Source: Spirochaetia bacterium
GTDB taxonomy: Bacteria; Spirochaetota; Spirochaetia; Treponematales; Treponemataceae
Assembly: GCA_900769975.1 (NCBI GenBank)
Contig: CAAGIR010000027.1
Coordinates: forward strand, 1 to 52,379
DNA length: 52,379 nt
Reading direction: 5' to 3'
A model generated the notes under the pieces. That model was not told the origin of the DNA and did no database searches. It was given only the letters and a program-made list of their open reading frames with translations. The translations under genes and the position numbers were made by a program. Positions 28,001 to 34,691 of the stretch are shown in pieces (position 1 is the first letter of the stretch; the number at the start of each line of letters is the position of its first letter).

Positions 28001-31000
28001 GAGGATTTCATTTAGCCTGTCATCAACGCTGCCCCATTCATTTGTGGCTGTAATAAAATTAAGTTCTTCTTCATCTAGTGGGTATGATTGATTTTCTACG
28101 GTGTACTCAAACTTTCCGCTTCCGGGCTTTGTTTCTGCATAGTTTTTTATGAGATATTCGGTAATGCAGTGTTCAATAGCACTGTCAAATAATTTTGCTT
28201 TTAACTCTGCCTGATGTTCGATAATTTCGGAATAAGTTTTAAAGTTTTTATTGGCATATAAATTGTAATCCTCAAGAGTGTTTACCTCCATATCACTTGT
28301 AAAATTACCATTACGGTCTGCAACAGGAATAAACAGTTCTCCGTTTTTCCATTTTTCAATTTCATCAATCTCATTGTATTCAGGATTACCGTATTTGAAT
28401 GAAATATTCTGTTCGATAAAATCAAGATTGTTGTTATATACCTTGTTTATATCTTCTACAGTTTTTACAGTATCTGAAAAATGACTCTGTACAGCAGTTT
28501 GATTTAATTTATTGTAATCTTTTTCAGTAGCATCGTACTCTTCTTCTGACAAATAGTAATAAGAAGAAAGAAACTCATCCTTAGAAATATTTGCGAAATC
28601 CCGCATTTTTTCTTCATCATCAATGAAAGAAATTTGCTTTTCATTTTCGGAATTGGCGTTACTAATTCTTGTAAAATCAGAAATTTTGAAGTCTACAGGT
28701 GGGAATGTTTCAAAAACTCTGTGAAAATGTGTTTTAATTGTTTCAAGCTGAGATACAAAACCTTTTAGGGATTCTATATCTTTGTCATCTGAAGTTCCTG
28801 AATGAAGTTCTGAAAGTTCTTTTTCGTTCCAACTAAGAACATTATCAACAATTTTATGAGTGGAAACATATTCAGTTTTTCCTGTTTCTTCATCAACAGT
28901 ATAAAAGTAAAGTTCATCCTTTGTTTTTTTCAGTTCAAGACCGTTATCAAGATGTTTATAAAACATTTCTTCTGCCAGGTCGTCAGAGATAGAAACATTT
29001 TTTTCATTGAAATAATCTTTCAGGTATTTTATGGTTTCTTTATTGGATAAGTTTTCAAAAGTATTTTCATATACATTTTCTATTTTTACATTTTTTGAAC
29101 TGATGTTATTTGTACTGTCCGTTTTTCCATCTACTACAGGATAAAAAGTCACAGAGTATTCTGATTCTTCTTCCTTATAGATATTCATATCAAATTCTTG
29201 ATTACGGTAAGTAAATCCATACCAGTAGCCGTCAAGTTCTCTGTTATCTTCGCCAAAGTCAAAATCGAAATCTATTTTTTCATTATTTGCTAATGTTAGA
29301 AAACCTTTTGCTTTGCCGTCTTTTTTGGTTTCAATATTAAGTGAAGCATTTTCAAAATTTGACAGCAAATCAGAATCAGCATGTTTTTCTTCTACATATT
29401 CTTGGGTGATTGTATGGTCGTTGCTTGCAGAAGTCTGTTTTACGGTTTGAGAAATGCTTTCCATATAATTTGGGCTTACGGCAAAAACAAGCGGCTTTGA
29501 ATCTGGAATGAAGTTTTGTACTGCTTTTATCGTACTGCCTGTTCCGATTACATTGTCAATTATGAAAACTTTTTTCTCTGTGAGTGCTTTTTCAAAATTT
29601 TTGTAGTTTTCGTTTAAATACAGTTTGCCTGTATCAAGATTTTTGATGTTTTCGTCTGTCAAAAGTCTTTTTTCGCCTTCCGTGATTTCCTTTTTCTGTT
29701 CGTAAATTGGTTTATGCGGTGTTGTTTTAAGAATGTCTGCAACTTCAACGCTAAATGATTGTCCTTTTATTTCTGCTATTTTCTGTGAGATTGTCGCTGT
29801 GTATTCTGCTTTTCCGGTATGCTGAGGAACAGGAACAAGCACACAGTCCTCGTTTATCTGTTCAGCAAGAAATTCTGCGATAATTTGGGTGGCTTTCAGG
29901 TCGCCGTTGTCTTTTACAAGGTGGCAGATTTTTGAGGCATACTTGTCATTTTCATAGAGAATGGCTTTGCAGTCGGAAAGGTTCTGAATTTTTGCTTCGG
30001 TTTTAAGTCCTTCAAGTTCCTTATGTTTTTCTTTTATGATTTCATCGTTGAGCCGGTAGATATGCTCCAGTTTGTAGCTAGTTTCTGGCGGAAGAAAGTG
30101 TATTTTTCCGTCAGGGAGAGTGTTAGATTCGATTGCCGTAAAATTTCCGTAACTTATTATGGAAGCAATGTGGTTTCCGTCTTTGTAGATTCTCATTGTC
30201 GGAGCGTTTCTGTTTTTATCAGGTATGAAACTGAAATCGTATCCTGCATCTTCTTTTTGTATTTCCTTTTTAATTTCTGCTATCTTGTCAGAGAGAATGT
30301 CTGTTTTGGTGATAATCTCCGGCGCAGAAATTATGTTGTTTTCAATGCATTCACGGAATAAAGGATTTTCCTTTAAAAGCCTGTTTGCTTCTTCTTGAAT
30401 TGCAGCATAAGGTTTTAAATCGATTTCTTTTGAAACGGTTTTTTCGGCAATTTTTTCAAGAATATTCCATTTTGCAACTGATATTTCTGAATTAAGCCTG
30501 TTATCGTTTTTGTTTGTGTCAAATCCGTAAAAATCAATCTGATTTTCCAGGAGTCTTGCGAAGCATTCTTCTTTGAGTTCTTTTTCTGTTGGTTCTTTAT
30601 CAGTTTCATTGAAACTTTTAAGAACTTCATTTTTTGTTTCTCTGATTTCTCGTGTTGAGAAAAGTTCTTCCATATCAAGCCAGGAAAGGAGATTCGTGTT
30701 TTCATTGTATTCCGGCTCATATTCACGAAATTTGTTTTCTACCGTTTCTTTTACTGCTTTGGAGATTATGTTTTCGATTTTTAATTCTTCTTGTTCTTTT
30801 AAATCCCTCTCGTAGTAATCTTTTAAGTGAGAAAGATATTCTTCTATAGTTCCGCTTTTTGACGGTGCTATAGGATTTACATCAACTTTTTTTCCGTTAA
30901 AAGTAATGTTGTTTTCTGCAATCGCATTGAATAAATCATCTTCGTGCCAGAAGCCTTCTGCGGAATTTGTTTCATATTGCACAAGAAGATGAATGTTTCC

Positions 31001-31957
31001 GTCATTTCCAAGCCCGAATTCTTCCGGGTGGTATATCTTGACTTTTTCTATATAGGGCTGTGGATTAAGGTCACTAAAAATTCGGGAAATGTCTTCCGCC
31101 AGCAGCTTTTCTATTTCTTTATCGGAAAGTTCTGCCTTTTTTGTGGCGGTATATTGTGAAGGTTCTTCATTCTCGCTTTCGTAATCATCGTAGTCTGAAT
31201 CAAAATTTTCTTCCGGTTCAGGCATATCGGAGATTTCATTTTCTTCGTTTTCGTATTTTTTTTCGAGTTCAAGTTCTCTTCTTGCTTCGTCAGCTTCCTG
31301 GAGCAGTTTGTCAAAAGAAAGTGAAAGTGTTTCATCAAAATCTGCATCTTCGCAGTCATCGTAGTTTATTCCGTAGTCGTGAAGAACATCTTTTGTGAAT
31401 TCAAGCATTGTTTTCTGGTAGTCGTCACGGTTGAAATTTTCTGAATAACTTGAAAAGTAATTTCCGCCATCGATTTCAATGTAGTCTTTGTCGAACAAAG
31501 TCCAGTCGTAGCCGTATTGATCTGATTTCTGAATTGTGAAGATTTTTCCTGTCGATTTTTCACGGAGAGCCATATTTTCCATATCCTGGCTTCGTTTCAA
31601 TTCCGTGAGTGCCTTTTCGATTGTGTCTGTTCCGAATGTTTCTGTAAGTTGGTTCAGTATTTCTGTGAGAGATGTAGAGCCTGAAATAATGGATTTCAAT
31701 TTCTCTTTATCGGTTTGTTCCTTATTCTGAGTGATGTTCTGTTTAGGGAAATATGTTTCTTTGAGTTTTTTTGCAAAATTTAAGCTGTTTTGGGCAGCAG
31801 AGCTTGTCGGATACCAGACTTTGTTTGTGTGTGAAAAAGTCCAGCCTTCTTTTTTCATTGCATTTCGTATTTCTGCGTTTGGAATTCCTGAAAATCTGAT
31901 GTTTGCCCTGTGGAATTTTTCGTTGTTTATGATTTCCATTGTAATGTTTTCACTCAT
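16022..31957 (-). CDS. Giant polyvalent protein: ComF-like PRTase, N6-methyltransferase, ComM-like, SNF2 helicase, RadC/JAB
   Basis: A single 5311-residue frame (30 percent of the window) starts at ATG 31957 with GAGGAG upstream. Domains in order: a small N-terminal module (GWTFSHTNKVWYP); a ComF-like phosphoribosyltransferase around 690-860 (VLVPVPQH; VFIIDNVIGTGST with D801); uncharacterised alpha/beta modules; a module at 2069-2187 repeated at 2898-3018; an N6-adenine methyltransferase (PSSGIGKF at 3064, NPPYG at 3134); a ComM/Mg-chelatase-like domain at 3320-3500 lacking Walker A; a SNF2-type helicase (DVGVGKT at 4141, DEAH at 4298, LTATPFTNSP, AEGRIWRQGN); a coiled coil around 4550-4800; and a RadC/JAB domain (HNHPSG at 5065 followed by SIED). 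Proteins of this kind (polyvalent proteins) travel with conjugative elements and phages and are thought to protect and process incoming DNA. The frame is intact. Confidence 0.9.
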   Translation of the reverse strand: MSENITMEIINNEKFHRANIRFSGIPNAEIRNAMKKEGWTFSHTNKVWYPTSSAAQNSLNFAKKLKETYFPKQNITQNKEQTDKEKLKSIISGSTSLTEILNQLTETFGTDTIEKALTELKRSQDMENMALREKSTGKIFTIQKSDQYGYDWTLFDKDYIEIDGGNYFSSYSENFNRDDYQKTMLEFTKDVLHDYGINYDDCEDADFDETLSLSFDKLLQEADEARRELELEKKYENEENEISDMPEPEENFDSDYDDYESENEEPSQYTATKKAELSDKEIEKLLAEDISRIFSDLNPQPYIEKVKIYHPEEFGLGNDGNIHLLVQYETNSAEGFWHEDDLFNAIAENNITFNGKKVDVNPIAPSKSGTIEEYLSHLKDYYERDLKEQEELKIENIISKAVKETVENKFREYEPEYNENTNLLSWLDMEELFSTREIRETKNEVLKSFNETDKEPTEKELKEECFARLLENQIDFYGFDTNKNDNRLNSEISVAKWNILEKIAEKTVSKEIDLKPYAAIQEEANRLLKENPLFRECIENNIISAPEIITKTDILSDKIAEIKKEIQKEDAGYDFSFIPDKNRNAPTMRIYKDGNHIASIISYGNFTAIESNTLPDGKIHFLPPETSYKLEHIYRLNDEIIKEKHKELEGLKTEAKIQNLSDCKAILYENDKYASKICHLVKDNGDLKATQIIAEFLAEQINEDCVLVPVPQHTGKAEYTATISQKIAEIKGQSFSVEVADILKTTPHKPIYEQKKEITEGEKRLLTDENIKNLDTGKLYLNENYKNFEKALTEKKVFIIDNVIGTGSTIKAVQNFIPDSKPLVFAVSPNYMESISQTVKQTSASNDHTITQEYVEEKHADSDLLSNFENASLNIETKKDGKAKGFLTLANNEKIDFDFDFGEDNRELDGYWYGFTYRNQEFDMNIYKEEESEYSVTFYPVVDGKTDSTNNISSKNVKIENVYENTFENLSNKETIKYLKDYFNEKNVSISDDLAEEMFYKHLDNGLELKKTKDELYFYTVDEETGKTEYVSTHKIVDNVLSWNEKELSELHSGTSDDKDIESLKGFVSQLETIKTHFHRVFETFPPVDFKISDFTRISNANSENEKQISFIDDEEKMRDFANISKDEFLSSYYYLSEEEYDATEKDYNKLNQTAVQSHFSDTVKTVEDINKVYNNNLDFIEQNISFKYGNPEYNEIDEIEKWKNGELFIPVADRNGNFTSDMEVNTLEDYNLYANKNFKTYSEIIEHQAELKAKLFDSAIEHCITEYLIKNYAETKPGSGKFEYTVENQSYPLDEEELNFITATNEWGSVDDRLNEILDRRFEEEIEQKKNDIISDVVEYIAQETDGKIIPKEYKLEDILFSNEMIQIYAPKDEFLAIQPEETKQSLIKAGIEENNLYTKEFNFDWSNFTEKDFNTVKEHIKTNEPLQSVFPVWAGSICIELIKDSDGAYTNYYIGSEYDYANNENGLPYGYEDGINIDINLFSEDYESFKRKYETLLSENFSKNKFLSKEASRPTVNWDKQNDGIKLHNTKLTEKIFAIAQELHKNETEEKRTFIENNYPDYMTSEKIKRNETLSKVITGTASKASLVSAGMTEPETVYTLEYIHNTLEIYRTAVETFQKKPENTGKQTPEIFNEDNLDKISESISSISFPEIEKEYLNNLEELKIIEMQEERSNDFSYPNPATLDQASIPQLKEYCNLIYQIPLTDEQAQEIYEFYNNNEQYGLYATPKGNLYIHNDYTGNTVSADGEILLNGNRFRQMPQEEQSKYIQNYIDEDFFEEMTEQFAETKDGILKVLSNALADSFNTLDSNPDYWQNLLDKGTDPREAIKNAAVDANLGDNLNWLLDNVPAKKINEIFSDKSYADEVFDIAKESVSHDIDSWGKGTDIGFNAFNRIAVLCDRKQDADRHYGEILEQFFETPVEPKINLLLDTPELLAEKLNEQLISPGEPKITPKQAEAILYYCNHEDTKFYCDKDGNMHKLDVSYDYTGEGIKQSVFDIVATGMEYADKAKDFEHKIYDETIYNTIKDLWTKERDFYNPSQQIQKNSRNKKATAKKYFEISENLANSYLTDREKAILNDYEENQQSKNQVERSIRSTEFFVQYYDKNTGYFEKKNQKKITSVQARKLLSADDFISGLDRASFHWTSFRQIDAETGIMFDDSPKNGISIKPYILSEEDKEIISDYESTKPKIHITKENFAEFSLKEDKKTQLYEMIKNSGSTPLFIYSEENHRNEDSFIISNSGNGFDLQYYNLKLNILSEKESFATLKEAEENAILKTQKYSAFFNAPLPEYELSDVTQPEQKTDISEPSQKSTEEQIEALAEKLGLSPLDTPVDDISSTVTDGKITIHAEIEMSEDLQEETDRINLKIWENDGNRTIKETSFDISSESGHAHAHDIVDTITEAATELNIPLSELEETVVPKKIENTNQTERRIQKEIQLTPEDIEIARIMIPKAQYEYTIELTQGEEGEFFKQKIKDAAETYRQIRTDKEILNEDGTHPLGFRYFLGNTEIYISEIYSDGTGFGYTILNGDLQMSEWGYSSIEEITEIPQIQMDYHIPKGITIEEMLYENHPNYFEKPDRMKTAEKEISEAEILTKEDKPEISTPAENKDISVETEQPKNFEAQCIENFEKLITDLAYKDRENQPDFLSEKNNKTERTYIEICKEYLSKTATGENIFNANNENAINEALFFFRNLENLKNTLETDDNYSALAGFLEEREKPLSAFENEDDYYKQPIAADILNDKLNQIDKDLHSQISSYIIERGEYLFKNIISQYGGTEEEYKNIIDSIDLKTANGRYMINQIYENGIIAWELCEKNKFSNTPGMIDKTYIIERTYNTLSIEKSHDKESEKTENIEKHPVKETEIKTDLSPAPSVSDIKKIREQCREILEKIDNSYFNEEEKKYLNKLEKQEKDRKQVEESLRSMKYVYTTKRNNAGYWDVDAGKEITANQARKMLSMTAFVSAIDNVSLNFDYTSGRETKDGKGLIFFNDSDRFRKIYPYALTEEDLSILSQYEGAGGLNEKDRSASGILHEFYTPNNVIEKVWKIADTYAPNAKTVLEPSSGIGKFAKNRPNNDFTMHELDETSARIAKILHPDATVIQGAFQKQFFDENERAINKDYKLPTYDIVIGNPPYGKYNDKYKGLGEGKDFDTYEEYFLSRGLDSLKDENSLLVFVMPSGFLNSSNDRQKQIIASKGKLIDAYRLPEKTFPTTEVGTDIVVFKKGSCNAEDISYSTFFSLNPHKILGEKTVRKNRFGKQEEFVKLPEGMSIQNELDKIDGLVKESAEALTVPEKVTFNNNKEILNKFANSSGILENNIETVRAIQVAVAGRHNILLSGENEKSELIETLIPALTPNLTPEQEKINKIISDFSENNNPYEIKDFSNAPFIKTEPENSLEKILGGGPNCTPGDISFANSGTLFLDNAPEFRNTVLQMLRVPLESGKIALSRGEKKATYPTDFQLAMTSAPCPCGNNHIPGKICLCSENSKQEHWEKINKPLSEKIEIKHFTKKNENNSQTISIQDLRNQIENAYKIQRERKVFNHNLTSSQITEFCKLNDECQNYVNEICTNKSETEKKNLLKLTLTLANMDGREEIRLNDLQEANELCSPLFEKPELFTYKSQKKSADIEQEKETEKATALEQPDRQKVTPQPELFPEEEIKSQKHPSAISEYVPTPEETETAARILEKAGELPENIYNTIKWLVNVHRCYNDRIIPIVEKLYDTFDQSEAFERSKVLPLVFGKGKTEETKWCDEEKLSSVIGIYDKNLDYHTVWDRKYAAYKKMPEEKIKNLIEYDYAGDKHIFKNEEENSTDEKKYDINQNNEIMNVQDFTKFYSKSFNDSDYRIWRTTDWEGYVNASRLSHDDKKYLETSGSYVEETPGKWTHRVLFESGDIYKKIEKQKVLLQAAERESSPSALLHRKNIAILQSLGTSQIKIDDIHIAVNSTIAEEFQIPQKMENGEIQNLNLAESFILWAKGISLETDATYNRRSIDFGIANISKDELPENITWHDIVDFIDGVKVMADRTSSWSFNKTEDEIKNLRQERKKEADLKRMVRAETANKLFDRYLHEGLDDETKERFCKEYNRRFNSYVIPKYEKLPLYIDGMSRMKGNSEFKLYEQQLKGTSRLCIKGNGILAYDVGVGKTATGIVANANQIQCARSRRPLIIVPNSVYPKWVNDIRELFPKIKVNDLYNFNDEAIDRFRSKEDGHTLNIEPSSISVCTYEALKRITFTEESCKTTLFTDFAKLLSADFDGSAKENAETFQKIKDTIGISSAVEDSGYVFFEKCKFDNITVDEAHNFKNLWVVPRPKNKNDSNEYSGIPCGTPSKRALKLYAMTQIVQEKNANRNVYLLTATPFTNSPLEVYSMLSYVGRQRLINSGIYSLRDFLNQFAHTKLELAVSPKGNIEYKQVMKDWKELPALQNLLMEFIDKVDGEEAGIIRPKKFTHLKELDLSPLQKTIMAEEERRMTESKNDNPGAVLEAMNNMRLALVSPALLKQYKYQEAEIPLLSEFVESSPKLKFVCDAVADMYKKHKEKGQFIYMPLGKEGHTLVKDYLISHGIPKEAIQIINGEINGTPEKKDKITAAFNDLKNPLKIIIGGKNTSEGIDLNGNSFVMYNCSLGWNPSETTQAEGRIWRQGNLQGHVHIVYPVMNDSIDSLLYQKHDEKRSRINDLWTYKGNTLNVEDINPEELKFDLIKNPEKRVMLIFDEQTKDLNNQLSRIELKIENFNEIITKKIKLEKNIQEMEEEIESYRKDIDEYISAGETVPNWIKESHKDYKKHLESLKKQEETVNAKLEKLNIHNEEKKAMYIHNLNMEKQSIQQEIESQKEKIPEKIKEMKIHLAEQKLTEHPIEKQREALENEILSNLRPMSEILEEMKRKKNTMIENDSSLKEKNYGLLFDETDYQKTEKLSVSEQTPVYYTVTDDTFVTDKEIRDAEKRRQEISEPILTGKKEGLWTAFKTFEEKGVFDIVGQTLPLSESNTMDNMALEQLKSAMEIYRDKKFETFRYVLIDRKTGEISDQLSVSTNMPSICKIDYDNCSLLKSVISRAEEKDCFIVAAHNHPSGNTQPSIEDIHVTEKLRMSCKRTDGINRFAGHIILDHDSFSVYTPENGWNNIQTEQTNDNLLKENIPEWMNTTINDHGGLNKVAENLNDTNSWNDKHIPVVFANADLKINAIKYYDKKFFYAPPENVKNEFFFTAISTGSIGTFPIITEHFTEKLSEKEQAKIEKTMKLLMEKGCIIDCGLPTQTLSSKLAVKPGSFYTNDFRNLENPLRINTTWKTEINPALFPQTEPIKQSKHKIAEIER

Positions 31958-31999
31958 GATGTACTCCTCTTGTTTGTATTTATCTTTCTGTCTTTATTT

Positions 32000-32953
32000 T
32001 TACCGGCTGATTTCCGTCCGGTGTGATTTTCTGTTTTGTGAAAGGTTTTTTGCCTTCTGTATGGATTCTTCCTTGATTTTGTTGTGTTCAAGATTGAATT
32101 CTTTTGATGTGAATGTTTTTGCATACAAAGTTCCGGCATTTATTGCCTTTGTAAACGCCTCTCCGGCTTTCAGTCGGTTTAGTTTTCCATTCTGAGTATC
32201 GTTTATGACTTTTTCCGCCATTTCGTAGCACTTGAGTTTTACTGATGAAAGGGCAGTGTCTTTTAAGGCATTTCCTGTGGCTTCACGGCAGATATGTCTT
32301 GCCTGTGCGTTTACAAGAAGTGAAAAGTCAATGTCATTTACTTTGCTAAAATTCTTTACGCGTTCTTTGATTTTTGTGAGTTGTGGAGGTGGCGGCGGAT
32401 TTCGCGTTTTTTTTACATTGGCGACATAGTTTTTAAGATTGTCTGCGACATATTCTCTGTTTATTTTTGCAGCGTTTCCAATGTGTTTTTTAAGTTCGTT
32501 CTGAGAACATTCATCAAAACTTTCAAGATTGTACATAAACTGATATTTTGAATGTGAACCGCCTTCTGCAATGTAAAGTTCCGTTTGGTTTAGATGTGTG
32601 GGATTGCTGTATTTTTGAAGACATAGAACAGGCTGTTCATTTCGGTTTTTTAACGTGATTTTTATGCCCTGCTTTGAAAGTTTTTCAACTTCGCTTCCGA
32701 ATATCCAGTAATTTGATTTATATCCCTTGCTTGCGGCGTTCTGCTCCAGAGCGATGAGATTTTCGTCATTTATTATTTTTCCTGTGGAAAGTTCAACAGG
32801 GATATGCGAGTCGGTAAGGCTTAGAAAAGGAAGGGACTTGTTCTGAACATTTTTCTCGAAAGCATCGTAGATTTGTTCATAGAAGAATTCTTCTGCGGTA
32901 AGTCCCTTGTTGAATGATGAGCCGTTTCGCCACGTTGTTTGAAAAAATTCCAT
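32000..32953 (-). CDS. ArdC N-terminal-like protein, paralogue 1
   Basis: This 317-residue protein starts at ATG 32953 with GGAAGGAAG upstream. The N-terminal 170 residues contain a module (LPFLSLTDSHIPVELSTGKI, LIALEQNAASKGYKSNYWIF, then KQGIKI) resembling the ArdC-N domain (DUF1738 type), which binds single-stranded DNA in antirestriction proteins. The C-terminal half is basic helix with a PPPPP linker near 190. The upstream gene carries the same module, so these are tandem paralogues in one operon. There is no metalloprotease HExxH motif, so only the DNA-binding half of ArdC appears to be present. Confidence 0.6.
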   Translation of the reverse strand: MEFFQTTWRNGSSFNKGLTAEEFFYEQIYDAFEKNVQNKSLPFLSLTDSHIPVELSTGKIINDENLIALEQNAASKGYKSNYWIFGSEVEKLSKQGIKITLKNRNEQPVLCLQKYSNPTHLNQTELYIAEGGSHSKYQFMYNLESFDECSQNELKKHIGNAAKINREYVADNLKNYVANVKKTRNPPPPPQLTKIKERVKNFSKVNDIDFSLLVNAQARHICREATGNALKDTALSSVKLKCYEMAEKVINDTQNGKLNRLKAGEAFTKAINAGTLYAKTFTSKEFNLEHNKIKEESIQKAKNLSQNRKSHRTEISR

Positions 32954-33064
32954 ATTTCTTCCTTCCGTAAAATTACGGTTTTGCCGGTTTCAGGCATAAG
33001 ACTGGATAGATTTTTCAAGCAGTGGGCAGTCTGCTTATTTTGGTTCAATGTGTCAGTTTTTCCT

Positions 33065-33832
33065 TTAAAAGCAGATTCCTTCGTCGTCGCGGCGGTGAGT
33101 CGCTTTCTTCGGCTGTTGAGTCTGTTCGATTTTTTTTTCGGTACTCAGTGATTTTATGATGTCATTTGATTTTATTCCGGCATTGAAAAGGGTTGTGTGC
33201 AAAGAAGGATTTGACCGTTCTTTTCCTTTTTCGTGCAGGAGTTCGTCATTCAGGATAATCATCATCTTGTCTTTGAATTCTGATGCAACTTCACGGGAAA
33301 CGGTAAGTTTTGCACCGCTGCGGCACGCCGCAAAATATTTTCCGAGATATTCTTCAGGGTTGGAATTGTCGATGATGATTGCTTTATCAGCAAGGTTTCC
33401 GTAGAAATCCCTTTTGTTTTTATTTCCGAACTGTATGATTGATTCAGGATTTGAAGTCTGTTCCGGGAAGAAATATGCGGCGGAATGGAATTTCCCGTCA
33501 TCTGATTTGAAATTATAGAAAACTCCCTTTTCATCTGGATTTAATACGGCATTATTTATATTCATTGAAGTTTTTGTGGCAACGAAATTTGAATTGTAGC
33601 CGTTCTCATTTTTCTTGATTTGAAGCGGAATGAGCCTTGTAGAGTCAATGCAGTAGCCTGTTGTGGCATTGAAAATAGGTTCTGCCTTAATCTGACCGTT
33701 CTGGTCTGGAAGAAAAGGCGCATTGTTCTTTTCAATGCTTGACTTGATTACTTTTGCATTGTGTTTCGGAATCCAGTAGCCGTTGAATTCTTTTTTAGAA
33801 ACTGGCTCGTTGAAAGGTTTGTTCTGTTCCAT
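33065..33832 (-). CDS. ArdC N-terminal-like protein, paralogue 2
   Basis: This 255-residue protein is the first gene of the polyvalent operon, starting at ATG 33832 after GAGGAGTACACTACT. It shares with its neighbour the pattern APFLPDQNGQIKAEPIFNA, then LIPLQIKKNENGYNSNF and a following beta-rich part, placing both in an ArdC-N-like group. The C-terminus is basic and polar. A promoter with TTGTCA-N17-TTTTAA lies at 33874-33902. Likely role: binding or protecting entering single-stranded DNA; this is inferred from family and context. Confidence 0.6.
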   Translation of the reverse strand: MEQNKPFNEPVSKKEFNGYWIPKHNAKVIKSSIEKNNAPFLPDQNGQIKAEPIFNATTGYCIDSTRLIPLQIKKNENGYNSNFVATKTSMNINNAVLNPDEKGVFYNFKSDDGKFHSAAYFFPEQTSNPESIIQFGNKNKRDFYGNLADKAIIIDNSNPEEYLGKYFAACRSGAKLTVSREVASEFKDKMMIILNDELLHEKGKERSNPSLHTTLFNAGIKSNDIIKSLSTEKKIEQTQQPKKATHRRDDEGICF

Positions 33833-33867
33833 AGTAGTGTACTCCTCATTGGTGTAGAAAAAAATAA

Positions 33868-33957
33868 ATTACATTAAAATAAAACTAATGTATAAATGAC
33901 AATATATTGTAAAATAAAAAAAAATGCAATATTGCCACATATACATATTTAATAAAA
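33868..33957. repeat. 90-bp regulatory block, copy A (promoter of the ArdC/polyvalent operon)
   Basis: The left half carries the minus-strand promoter (TTGTCA 33902-33897, TTTTAA 33879-33874). The right half holds CAATATTGCCACATATACAT (33927-33946). The whole block is repeated at 34586-34674, and its second half again near 49091. Confidence 0.7.
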
Positions 33958-33989
33958 GTGTAGAATAATAAAAATTTATCACCTAATTT

Positions 33990-34553
33990 TTACTGTCCTG
34001 TTATAGATTTGCTTTTGAACATTCTAAATTGATTGTCCGAATAAGGACTTGTTATGACATCCATTATGAATGTCCGGCGGCACTTCGGACAGGTACAGAT
34101 TATTTCCTGGATATTTGGAGTATTGTCTTTCTGATTATAAATGAATTCAAACTCTCCAATAAATCCTTCTGAGAATTTTTCAAGTGTTCCTTTATAATTA
34201 CAGTCCGAATATGGGCAATAACCGGAATTCTCGCGGCTTTCATAGACTTCATTTATGCAATCTTTATATTTTTTACTGTATTTGACTAAATGTGTGTCTC
34301 CGATTTTGGTATCAAAATATTTGATTTCATTTACCTTTTCTGTAACATACGGAAAATTTTTATCGGGTGTTTTATATATAATTAAATACCGTACTGTTTT
34401 TCCTAAGAATGATTCTGTCATCTTGTCAGTAACCGTGAGTTTTGAAATAACGACATTTTTTTCTTTTTCTGCTTTACATTCTCTTAACACAAAAAGACAG
34501 ATGATTGCTGAGAAAAAGCCTATAAGTATAATTACCGCTTTATTGTTTTTCAT
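33990..34553 (-). CDS. Membrane-anchored Cys-rich protein of unknown function
   Basis: I start this at ATG 34553 (MKNNKAVIILIGFFSAIICL) because AGAAGG lies at a good distance; this gives 187 residues. One N-terminal membrane helix is followed by a likely periplasmic or extracellular domain. The later Cys pairs CPYSDC and CTCPKC could bind a metal, and the phrase YIQEIICTCPKC-like region ends in RRTFIMDV. A lipobox is not clear. It lies between the two copies of a 90-bp promoter block, and the minus-strand promoter (TTGTCA-N17-TTTAAT at 34591-34619) points into it. Confidence 0.6.
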   Translation of the reverse strand: MKNNKAVIILIGFFSAIICLFVLRECKAEKEKNVVISKLTVTDKMTESFLGKTVRYLIIYKTPDKNFPYVTEKVNEIKYFDTKIGDTHLVKYSKKYKDCINEVYESRENSGYCPYSDCNYKGTLEKFSEGFIGEFEFIYNQKDNTPNIQEIICTCPKCRRTFIMDVITSPYSDNQFRMFKSKSITGQ

Positions 34554-34585
34554 ATTGAACCTTCTGATTTTAATAATTTTCAAAA

Positions 34586-34674
34586 ATTACATTAAAATAA
34601 AATAATGTATGAATGACAATATACAAAAAAGCAGAAAAAAGTTCAATATTGTCATATATACATACTTAATAAAA
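34586..34674. repeat. 90-bp regulatory block, copy B (bidirectional)
   Basis: This block is a near-copy of 33868-33957. The minus-strand half is the promoter of the Cys-rich gene. The plus-strand half carries CAATATTGTCATATATACAT (34644-34663) just upstream of the nuclease cargo. Confidence 0.7.
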
Positions 34675-34685
34675 ATATGTATAAT
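34657..34685 (+). promoter_or_regulatory. Promoter of the 158-residue/GmrSD-like pair, apparently leaderless
   Basis: TATAAT (34680-34685) lies exactly six bases before ATG 34692, with a weak -35 (TATACA 34657-34662) at 17-base spacing. No Shine-Dalgarno sequence precedes the ATG, so translation would start at the mRNA 5' end. The -35 overlaps the shared 20-bp motif. Confidence 0.55.
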
Positions 34686-34691
34686 GTTTTA

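Noticed and set aside
16989..31398. Many plus-strand open frames across the giant gene
   Set aside because: They are complementary-strand shadows of the 5311-residue frame, with Phe/Ser/Cys-rich translations and no ribosome-binding sites.
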